DNA of 64,000 bases. Source: CAZTZY01 sp964617765 (lineage in GTDB: Bacteria; Pseudomonadota; Gammaproteobacteria; Pseudomonadales; DT-91). Both the position numbers and the translations under genes were made by a program. The stretch lies in the NCBI GenBank assembly GCA_964617765.1, contig CAZTZY010000002.1:29126-93125 (forward strand). Reading direction: 5' to 3'. The notes under the pieces are model-generated. The model was not told the DNA's origin, ran no database searches, and saw nothing but the letters and a program-made list of their open reading frames with translations. Shown piece after piece: positions 20,197 to 30,400 of this stretch (position 1 is the first letter of the stretch; each line of letters begins with the position of its first letter).

Positions 20197-20244
20197 ACTG
20201 AGTACCTGATAATATCTGTTAGTGAAGGGAGTACATCAACATCT

Positions 20245-20652
20245 TCAAGGGCGCCGGCCACCGCAAAGTACATCCGTTGCATGTTCGGTATCCAGATATT
20301 CGCGCAACGTCACCAGCTTGCCATCACGAAAAATAAACAAAAAATGGTACTGGTTGTGGTAACGTTTACCGGAAATATACATGCCATCCGATTCAGCCTC
20401 CACCGCCACACGCTCACCTTCGGCAGTAATACCGGTAATGTTAAAGGCCAAACCCTGCGGAAAATTCTCGAAAATCGCCCCTGCCGCCGCGGTAATTTGT
20501 GCCTTGCTGTATTGACCGGAAATCAGCGTATGGCCCATGGTTTGCACATAACCGTCATCGGCATAAGCCGCCACAATAGCGGCCGAATCACCACGGTTCA
20601 TGGCATCAAAAAAATCGTGTACGCGTTGTTTGTTGTGATGTTCTAATGTCAT
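20245..20652 (-). CDS. SnoaL-like / NTF2 superfamily protein
   Basis: A 135-residue single-domain protein with the cone-shaped NTF2 pattern: NKQRVHDFFDAMNRGDSAAI, then YADDGYVQTMGHTLISGQYS, an internal VAVEAESDGMYISGKRYHN and the final strand GKLVTLREYLDTEHA. Members bind small hydrophobic ligands, as ketosteroid isomerases or polyketide cyclases do. I chose the ATG at 20652 because AGGTG lies upstream; the frame is open 11 codons further. It is first in an operon with the LLM enzyme, as is often seen for LLM/SnoaL pairs. The substrate is unknown. Confidence 0.8.
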   Translation of the reverse strand: MTLEHHNKQRVHDFFDAMNRGDSAAIVAAYADDGYVQTMGHTLISGQYSKAQITAAAGAIFENFPQGLAFNITGITAEGERVAVEAESDGMYISGKRYHNQYHFLFIFRDGKLVTLREYLDTEHATDVLCGGRRP

Positions 20653-21100
20653 TATTTTCACCTGTTTCAATTTAGGGTAAGGCAACAGGCCAGGGAAGTA
20701 AAATTGCCCATGGACAGAAAATGGCAGGATATTTCTGTATGCCTTTTTTCAATACCTTAATATTAAATGCCTCTCACCATCCTTCCAAACTACACCAAGC
20801 TAAAAAACTCACAGTTTCGGTGGATTTTACCCAATCTGCCTGCCTATTTCCGGTTCCATTTTTCGGTGCATCGGGTAAGATTAGGGCATTCACCTGAGTG
20901 TGTTTCAGGACAATAATAAAACCTGCGCAGTGACTGCAGATAAGTAAAAAAATAGCGATTTTCGTGCCCGACACTCTGTGATCAACCGGCTTGCGTTTTA
21001 CCCGGGATTTTTTTGATGACAGACAACACTGATGTGGATTGCACAGTCAACAGGTAATCTACAAAAAGCCAAGGGTACGACGCTGGAAACGGTGTAATCA
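20653..21100. other. Intergenic region upstream of the second NRPS gene
   Basis: These 448 bases separate the SnoaL-like gene from the divergent NRPS gene at 21101. They must contain the promoters of both transcription units. I see short AT-rich tracts but no clear operator, RNA gene or repeat, and the short open frames here have no coding look. Confidence 0.6.
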
Positions 21101-24100
21101 ATGAGTAAACCGGATGATGCGTTGCTGGCAAAACTGAATCAGTTATCGCCTGCACAACGTGAAGCCTTACTAAAAAAACTGCAAACGCAAAAAGCCCAAT
21201 CGCCTTCGGTGTCGATAGCTCCAGCGATGATTGCAGTGCCGCGCAATCAGCCGGATTACCCGCTGTCGTTTGCACAACAACGCCTGTGGTTTCTTGAGCA
21301 GTTAAGTGATAGCCATGCCAGTTACAATATTGCAGCTGCGTTTCGGCTGGAAGGCGCGTTAAATATTGCCTTACTGAAAAATACTTTCAATGTAGTTATT
21401 CAACGCCATGAAAGCTTGCGTACTGTCTTTCTGTCTACCGCAGATGGCGCCAGGCAACGCGTGTTAGAAATCACCGATATTGAGTTGCCATTGTTGGATA
21501 TCAGTAACGATGTTAGCCAACTGGATCGTCGTATTCATGCCGAAGCCAACTTCCGGTTTAATCTGGAATCCGGCCCGCTATTCAAGGCCGGACTGTTCAA
21601 ACTCGCTGACAATATCCACGTATTAACCGTCGTACTGCACCACATTATTTCTGATGCATGGTCTTCACAAATATTGCTGGCAGAAGTTTCGCAAGTGTAT
21701 TCACAACTGGCCCAAGGCAAAACCCCGCAATTACCTGACAACACTGTGCAATATATTGACTACACACTCTGGCAACTGGATTTTTTACAAAAGCCGTCAG
21801 CTGCACAACAATTGCAGTATTGGCAGGATGCGCTCAGTGATGTTAATAACCTGGATTTACCTACCGATAACACGCGACCGGCCATCACTACCTATAACGG
21901 TAGTTTTATACGCTTTAACCTGAATGCCCAATTAACCCAAACACTTAAGCAATGGTGCAAACAGCAGGGCTGTACTTTATTCAGCGCCTTGCTGGCAGCG
22001 TATGAAATCTTTTTATATCGCTATACACAACAAACGGATTTTTGCATCGGCATTCCGATTGCCAATCGGCATCACAGCGAAAGCGAAACCATCATGGGCT
22101 TTTTTGTTAACTCTTTGGCACTGCGTTGCGATATCACCAAGGGCGATTCCTTTACCAGCACCGCCCGTAAAGTTCAGCAACGTGTATTGACGGCACAAAG
22201 CCATCAGGATATTCCATTTGAAAAACTGGTACTCAGCCTGCCAGGGATACAACGCAACCCGGGCATTAACCCGGTTTTTCAAACGTTCTTCACGCTCACA
22301 CAAGATAACCTCGAACAAGGTCTTAAGCTGCCTGGCATCAAGGCAGACTATATTCCCGCTGATATCGAAGGCACCAAGTTTGATATCAGCCTTAATCTGC
22401 GCGAACAGGGTGATGGCATAAATTGCCATTTCGAATATAACCGTGACCTGTTCGCCACTGCTACCATCACTGCAATGGCGCAGCATTTTTTAGCCTTGCT
22501 GGAACAACTGTGTTTATTACCGGATCTGGCGATAGAAAAAATCACCTTTCTCACCGATGCGGAATATGCCTTGCAAATGGATTGTACTCCTGTCGCAACT
22601 TCTGGCACACCCCACACAGCGCCAGGCTGGAATGCCACCGCCTTTCATTATCCTTCGACCAATGCCTTGCACGAACTGGTTCAGGAGCAGGCAGAAAAGA
22701 CACCCGATGCAGTGGCGGTTGTTGATGGCCATATTACCCTGAGTTATAACGAACTTAACCAGCAAGCCAATCAGTTAGCACATTACCTTATCAGTCTTGG
22801 CATCAGCCGTAATACTCCGGTAGCCGTTTGCCTGGAGCGCAGTGTTGAAATGTCGATAGTGTTGCTCGCCATTTTAAAAGCCGGTGGCTGTTATGTGCCT
22901 TTGGCAACCGATATCCCCATTGAACGCCTGCGTTTTATTTGTAGCGATACCGCCGCAAAAGTATTAATCAGTACACAGCCTGTCGACCTTGCCAATATCA
23001 ATCATGTTAAGCAATTACTGATGGGCAATAAAACCCCATGGCAAGGCTGCGCTATTGATAACCCGCCATTGATCAATCAGGGCGAAGATATCTTCAATAT
23101 TATTTATACGTCGGGTTCTACCGGCAATCCCAAGGGCGTAATGGTGCCACACCAGGGCATTATCAATCGCCTGCGCTGGATGCAAGAGGAATATGCACTC
23201 GACACTAACGACAGGATAGCGCAGAAAACCCCCTATAACTTTGACGTATCGGTATGGGAACTGTTCTGGCCACTGATCACTGGCAGCAGTTTGTATTATG
23301 CCAAACCCGAAGGCCATAAAGACCCGGAATACCTGCGCGATTTTATCAAGCAGTACCACATCAGTATTTTACACTTTGTACCCTCGATGCTTGGACTGTT
23401 TTTACAAACACCGGATATTGATAGCTGTCACAGTATTGGCAAGGTATTCACTTCCGGCGAGGCATTACAACATCAACACAACGAGGCTTTTTTCGTAAAA
23501 CTGCCCAAAGCCGAGTTACATAATTTGTATGGCCCTACCGAAGCCTCCATCGATGTTTCTTTTTACAAGTGTCATCCTAACGATAGCCATAAATCGATTC
23601 CTATCGGCAAACCGATTCACAATACGCAATTACATATTCTTGACCAACAACTGCAACCACTGCCTTTGGGTGCAGCTGGCGAACTGTATATTGGCGGCAT
23701 TGGTCTCGCGTCGGGTTACTGGAACCAGCCAGAACTTACCCAAAAGGCTTTTATCGATAATCCCTGGTTTGCCAAAGGTCATCCCAGCAAAAAACTTTAC
23801 AAGACCGGTGACGTCGCACGCTACCTGCCCAATGGTGATATTGAATACCTGGGCCGTAATGATCATCAGGTCAAGATCCGCGGCTTCCGTATTGAACTCG
23901 GTGAAATTGAAACTCAATTGCGAAAAATCAACGGCGTTAGTGAAGCCATTGTTATTAACCGTGACGTTAACGGTAGTTCGCAGCTGATTGCCTATATTGT
24001 TAGCCAGCAACCCTTGCTCGATAATGCCGCATACGCCAGCTTACTGAAACAGCACTTGCCTGAATATATGCTGCCTACCGCTTACTGTGCGATTGATCAA

Positions 24101-24475
24101 GTGCCTTTATCCGCGAATGGGAAAATCGATCGCAAGCAGCTGCCTGATATCCATCTTGCTGATTTACAACAACATGAATATATCCCTCCACGCAATGCCA
24201 TCGAGAAGACACTGGCAGAAATGTGGCAGCACCTTTTGGGCATTGAAAAAGCCGGCGTACTCGATAACTTTTTTGAACTCGGCGGGCATTCACTGTTGGC
24301 AGCGCAAATGCTGACACGCATTCGCGATACCTTCCATATTGATTTACCACTGCGCACACTGTTTGAAGTTAACACTATTGAAGGATTGGCGAAAATAATC
24401 AGCGCCATGTCGTTTGCTGCCGATGTAGCTAATGATTCGCTGGACGATGACGATTTTGAAGAAGGCATTCTATGA
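21101..24475 (+). CDS. Single-module NRPS (C-A-PCP), serine-specific
   Basis: A 1124-residue synthetase. Residues 1-35 are a helical leader (LLAKLNQLSPAQREALLKKL). The C domain spans about 50-480 with HHIISDAW (HH 180-181), the A domain about 521-1010 with YTSGSTGNPKG from 669, and the PCP Ser is at 1064. The specificity residues read by hand are D715, V, W, H, F, S, L, I, D, the same serine code as in EntF and in the preceding synthetase. The C-terminus is strongly acidic and ends DDDFEEGIL, a candidate docking peptide for the TubC-type domain of the next protein. The stop overlaps the next start (ATGA), so the two genes are translationally coupled. Confidence 0.93.
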   Translation: MSKPDDALLAKLNQLSPAQREALLKKLQTQKAQSPSVSIAPAMIAVPRNQPDYPLSFAQQRLWFLEQLSDSHASYNIAAAFRLEGALNIALLKNTFNVVIQRHESLRTVFLSTADGARQRVLEITDIELPLLDISNDVSQLDRRIHAEANFRFNLESGPLFKAGLFKLADNIHVLTVVLHHIISDAWSSQILLAEVSQVYSQLAQGKTPQLPDNTVQYIDYTLWQLDFLQKPSAAQQLQYWQDALSDVNNLDLPTDNTRPAITTYNGSFIRFNLNAQLTQTLKQWCKQQGCTLFSALLAAYEIFLYRYTQQTDFCIGIPIANRHHSESETIMGFFVNSLALRCDITKGDSFTSTARKVQQRVLTAQSHQDIPFEKLVLSLPGIQRNPGINPVFQTFFTLTQDNLEQGLKLPGIKADYIPADIEGTKFDISLNLREQGDGINCHFEYNRDLFATATITAMAQHFLALLEQLCLLPDLAIEKITFLTDAEYALQMDCTPVATSGTPHTAPGWNATAFHYPSTNALHELVQEQAEKTPDAVAVVDGHITLSYNELNQQANQLAHYLISLGISRNTPVAVCLERSVEMSIVLLAILKAGGCYVPLATDIPIERLRFICSDTAAKVLISTQPVDLANINHVKQLLMGNKTPWQGCAIDNPPLINQGEDIFNIIYTSGSTGNPKGVMVPHQGIINRLRWMQEEYALDTNDRIAQKTPYNFDVSVWELFWPLITGSSLYYAKPEGHKDPEYLRDFIKQYHISILHFVPSMLGLFLQTPDIDSCHSIGKVFTSGEALQHQHNEAFFVKLPKAELHNLYGPTEASIDVSFYKCHPNDSHKSIPIGKPIHNTQLHILDQQLQPLPLGAAGELYIGGIGLASGYWNQPELTQKAFIDNPWFAKGHPSKKLYKTGDVARYLPNGDIEYLGRNDHQVKIRGFRIELGEIETQLRKINGVSEAIVINRDVNGSSQLIAYIVSQQPLLDNAAYASLLKQHLPEYMLPTAYCAIDQVPLSANGKIDRKQLPDIHLADLQQHEYIPPRNAIEKTLAEMWQHLLGIEKAGVLDNFFELGGHSLLAAQMLTRIRDTFHIDLPLRTLFEVNTIEGLAKIISAMSFAADVANDSLDDDDFEEGIL

Positions 24476-27400
24476 CAACGGTTATGCAACTGATTAGCCA
24501 ACTCGGTGCTGCCGGCATAAAACTTTGGCTGGATGAAGAAAGCCTTGCACGCGGCGATAATGAGTTACGTTTCAAAGCCCCCAAGGGCGCCTTGACCCCT
24601 GAGCTAAAAGCACGCCTCATTTCACAGAAAGCAGAGGTGATCGCATTTTTACTGCACAGCAAAACAGATCCTGCACAAATCATATCTATCATTGAACGTA
24701 ATACTGAAGGCTTGTACCCATTATCGTTTGCACAACAACGTTTCTGGTTTCTGGATCGCCTGGAACCGGGGAATCCCGCGTTACATATTCCCGCTGCATT
24801 ACGCATCACAGGACCGTTAAATATTGAATCGCTGCGTTTGGCATTTGCGCGCCTTGCAGCCCGCCATGAATCGCTACGTACCAGTTTTGTTCTGGATGAA
24901 CATAATCTCGCCCTGCAAAAAATCCATCCCGAAAATGGCTGGGTATTAATTGAAAACTATGATTTAAGCCATCTCACTGCACAACAACAAGATGAACGCT
25001 TACAGGAAATCATGCGCGATGAAGCCCTGCATCCTTATGACTTACATCAGCATGAACAACAAACACCTTCACTATTACGCACCCGACTGGCACGCATTAC
25101 ACCCGTCAATGCATCACAACAACAGCATATTTTATTTGTGACGCTGCATCATATTATTGCCGATGGCTGGTCGCTGAATATCTTGATTGAAGAACTGACC
25201 CGGCACTATCAAGCATTACAAAACCAGGAGACAGTTTCACTGCCTCCCTTGCCAGCACAATATATTGATTTTTCACACTGGCAACATCAATGGATCAACA
25301 GTAGCGCTATGAAGAGCCAGTTAGACTACTGGCAACAACAACTGAAAAGTGTAGCACTACTGGATTTACCGACAGATTTCCAACGCCCCAAACAAAGTAC
25401 ACATCATGGTGCCGCACATCATTTTACCATTCCCGCCAGCATCGGTGAAAAAATACCCCCACTGGCTACAACAGAAAACACATCACCCTACATCGTACTA
25501 CTCACTGCATTTAATGTTTTACTGCATCGTTATACCCAGCAAGAAGATATTTGCATCGGCACACCTGTTGCTGGCAGGCATCAACAAAGTATTGAAAACG
25601 TAATTGGCTGCTTCATTAATTTATTGGCCATCCGAAATACCATTGATGGCAATAACGGCTTTAAACATCTTTTGCATCAGGTCAAACACACGGTGCTCGC
25701 CGCACAGGAAAACCAGACCATTCCGTTTGAACTGGTGGCCGATCATTGCACTGAGCAGCGCAGCCTGTCACACACGCCGTTATTCCAGGTGCTGTTTACC
25801 TACGATACCAGCGATTTTTCACGACAATTACAGGCAAGTGACCTGCAACTGGATTTACTACCACAGTCATCGTTTACTGCCAAATACGATATGCAATGGC
25901 ATATTGCCACTAGCACTGATGGTTTTTCAGCCAGCATTGAATACAACACTGATCTTTTCTCGGCTGACACCATCAACACTATAGCGCGTCATTTTATCGC
26001 CCTGCTCGAGCAACTATGCCTGCATGCCGATACCGCTATCAACCAACTGCCATTTTTATCACCTGCTGAATATGCACAACAACTCGATACACAACAGGGA
26101 TGGAATGCCACATCATTCCAATATGCCATTACCGACAGCCTGCAAGAACTAATAGAAACCCAGGCTGAAAAAACACCGGATGCCCTTGCCGTATGCGATG
26201 AATACCAGTCATTGACGTACAGGGAATTAAACGCAGCGGCCAACCAGTTAGCGCATTATTTAGCATCACTGGGCATTATCCGTAACAAGGCAGTGGTAGT
26301 TTGCATGGAACGCAGCGTTAAACTTTCTATTACCCTATTGGCCATTTTGAAAACCGGTGGCGCCTATGTACCCTTGGCTACTGATATACCGCCAGAACGT
26401 TTTAACTATATCTGTAAAGATACCCACGCTACGGTAATCATCAGTTCAATATCGATGCTACTGGATAAAAGTAATTCACATATACAACAGATTGATTTTG
26501 ATAACACCGGCGCCTGGCAGTGTTTTACTACACATAATTCAACTGCCGGAACACAAGCTGGCGATATATTTAATATTATTTACACCTCGGGCTCTACCGG
26601 TAATCCCAAAGGGGTTATGGTACCGCATCGCGGCATTATCAATCGTCTGCGCTGGATGCAACACGAATATCCATTAACCGCTAATGACCGTATCCTGCAA
26701 AAAACCCCGTACAATTTTGATGTATCGGTATGGGAGCTTTTTTGGCCCCTGATGTTCGGCAGCAGTATTTTTTTCGCCAGGCCCGATGGCCATAAAGAGC
26801 CCGGCTATCTGCGTGATGTGATTACCCGGCAGAAAATCACTACCCTGCATTTTGTGCCTTCGATGCTGGGCATTTTTTTACAAACGGACAACATCGAGCA
26901 ATGTAACAGTGTGAAACGTGTATTCACTTCCGGCGAAGCACTGGAACTGGCACATAACAACGCTTTCTTCCAGCGTATGCCTTATGCTGAACTGCATAAT
27001 CTTTATGGACCCACGGAAGCTTCTATCGACGTTTCTTATTATGCGTGTAACGCCGCTGAAAAAAACCGTTCAGTACCTATCGGAAAACCGATTCATAATA
27101 CCCAGTTACATATACTGGATAAAAACCTGCAGATACTGCCTGTGGGTGCTGCGGGCGAGCTTTATATTGGCGGTGCAGGCCTGGCTTCTGGTTATCTTAA
27201 CCAACCGGAACTCACAGCCAGTACATTTATCAATAACCCCTTTTATAAACAAGGCCACCCCAGTCAAAAGCTCTATAAAACCGGTGATGTTGTGCGTTAT
27301 CTGCCTTCGGGTGATATTGAGTACCTGGGCCGCAATGATCATCAGGTAAAAATCCGTGGCTTTCGTATAGAGCTGGGTGAAATTGAATCGCAGTTACGTG

Positions 27401-30400
27401 CCTTGCCTGATGTACTCGATGCCATTGTCATTAGTCGCGCGATTAATGGCCAGGACCAATTGTTAGCCTTTATCCATACAACACAACCCCTGCTTGAAAA
27501 TGCCGAATATGCGGCTCACTTGAAACAGCATTTGCCTGAATACATGATTCCCCTGGCTTATTGTGCCATTGATGAAGTGCCGTTATCTGCCAACGGCAAG
27601 GTCGACCGCAAAAAACTGCCTGAGATTAACCTGGCTGAGTTGCAGTCACGTGTTTACATTGCACCGCGCAATGATACCGAAAGTGAATTGGCCTTCTTAT
27701 GGCAAGCTCTGTTGCCTGTCGACAACATCGGTGTACAGGATAATTTTTTTGAACTGGGCGGGCATTCACTGATTGCCACACAACTGGTCGGTCAAATCAG
27801 CAAAGCTTTTGCCGTTGAGATTCCACTTAAACTGTTATTTGAAAAACCCACCATTGCCGAACTCGCTGAATATATCGATCAGGGTGGTAATATTACCGAA
27901 CTGGCACAAGCCAGTGATATCATCCAGGCTGATCGCAGCAAAGCTATTCCGTTATCGTTTGCCCAGGAACGTTTATGGATTATTGAACAAATAAGCCCGG
28001 GCAATACTGCATACAACATCCCTTTTGCCCTACGGATTTCCGGCAGTCTGGATAAGCCGGCATTGCTTAAGGCCATTCACGCCATGGTTGAACGCCATGA
28101 ACCGTTACGTACTCGCATTATCACTCAGGCGGATGGCAATGCCTGCCAGGATATTCGTCCGGCCAGTGAATTTAACGTTAAAGAAACGGCTTTGCCTGCA
28201 TCACTTTCAGCGACGGGGTTGCAGGCATTACTGTCCACCACAGCGGCGCTGGCATTTGATTTTTCTACTGACCTTCTATTCCGTGTAGAACTACTGACCA
28301 TTGATGCACAGGAACACATCCTGCTGGCCTGTATGCACCATATCATTTCAGACGGCTGGTCTTTAACGGTTTTACAAAAAGAACTGGTGGCTTTGTATCA
28401 GGCTAACACCTTGCAACAATCTGCACCGCTGTTGCCACTGCCACATCAATATGCAGACTATGCTGTATGGCAGCGACAACAGTCGACACAGGAACGCACT
28501 CAAAAACATCTGGAATACTGGATTCACCATTTAGCACACACACCGGCGTTTATCACTTTACCCACTGATAAACCGCGACCTTTACAACAGACTTTTAATG
28601 GCGCGATGTTAACGCTCAACTTGCCAGTACACATCGCACAACAAGTGAATGCCTACAGCCAGACACATGGCACTACACCTTTTAATATCTTGTTAAGCAG
28701 TTATGCCCTGTTACTCGGTCAATATGCAAGGCAGGATGATATCTGCATAGGTACTCCGGTTTCTGGTCGCGAGAAATCCAGCCTGCAAGGCCTGATCGGT
28801 TACTTTGTGAATGCTGTAGTCATTCGCAATAACCTGAGCGGTAACCCGATGTTTTCTGAATTAGTACAGCGTACGCAAAATACTGCCCTGGCAGCTTTTG
28901 CACATCAGGATGTGGCCATCGAACAGGTTCTTGATAAGCTGCAACTGGAACGCAACCCGGCTTATTCGCCAGTAGCACAAGTCGGCTTTAGTTTTATTGG
29001 CAAAACCCTCACTCCCGATCTTGCACTGGATAAGCTGACAATCAATCCGCTGGAGATTGAGCGTGTTGTCGCCAAATATGATTTGACACTGATTGCAGTG
29101 GAAACCCGTGATGGATTGCAGGTCAATTTCGAATACAATACCGATTTGTTTAATGCCACCACCATAGCAACGCTGTATCAGCATTATGTAACTCTGTTAG
29201 AGCAATGCCTCAACAATCCTGAAATCGGCATTAAAGGTTATCAGTTATTGCAGGGTGATGAATTATATTCTGCACTGGATGTGAGTCATCATGATATAGA
29301 AAGCATATTACCACTCACTCCAATGCAATATGACATGGTACTCAGCCAGTGGCTAAACCCGGAATCATTGGCCAATACACTCGGTTATCGTGCCGAGGTC
29401 GATTTTGAGGTAGATGCAGACAGCTGGGAAAAAGCCATTCAACTCGTCTCATTACAACAACCGGTTACCCGCACCCAATTCAAGACTAATCGTATGCCCT
29501 ATGGCGATTTTGCGTTTCAATGTATTTATCGACACTTGTCGATAAGCCTTGATGTGATGGATTACCGGGACGAACTGTTAACCGCCGGGCAAATACAGCA
29601 ACGCGTGGATGCTTTCATTTACCAGCCACAATGCTATCAAGAGTCAAAGTTTATCCGTTATGGACTGATGCGTATTAATGGACAGCGTACGATTTTATTA
29701 CTTTCATCTCACCATGCTTTACTCGATGGTGTTTCTATTGTGATTATCGCAGAATCGACCGCACGTTATTATGAAGCCTTGCACAAACACCATAATGTTC
29801 ATGAAGTGATTACTCCTGCTGCAACATTTGCCTCGTACATTAGCGATAATATCCAATATATCGACAACACTGCCACACGCGCATTCTGGCAAGAACAGTT
29901 TAGGCAGTGTGGCGCGGTGGATTTTCCCTTAACTGTTTCCACTCACTCTATAGAGCCACGGCAAATAGTTAATGTTCATGTGTTAGAAGAACCTCTATGG
30001 AAAGACATAAAAATCTGGGCCCGTAAAAACCGCACGACACCCGCACAATTATTAAAACTGGTTTATGGCTTGCTGATAGCCAATTACTGCCATACCCGTG
30101 AAGATTTTTATTTCAGCGAATTTCATGCTGGCCGCGACAAGCACCATGCACAATCCCTGGGTTGTTTCTTTTTGCAATCGCCGTTTATATTCAAGAACGA
30201 TCTGCTGCAGAAAGAGACACCCATCTCTGCCTTGTTTGAATATGCGCGTGCGTATCGCAAAACTATCAAGCCTTATGATGCCATTTCCATGGGCCTGACG
30301 CGCAAACTGGCACCACAGGGCCGACTGCATTTCATGTTTAACTATTACCATTTTTTCCCGGTGGACCAGTGTTTGATGGGTAATCCCATTACCTGCATAG

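Noticed and set aside
20774..20974. 66-residue open frame in the gap before the second NRPS gene
   Set aside because: No ribosome site, no domain and low coding quality.
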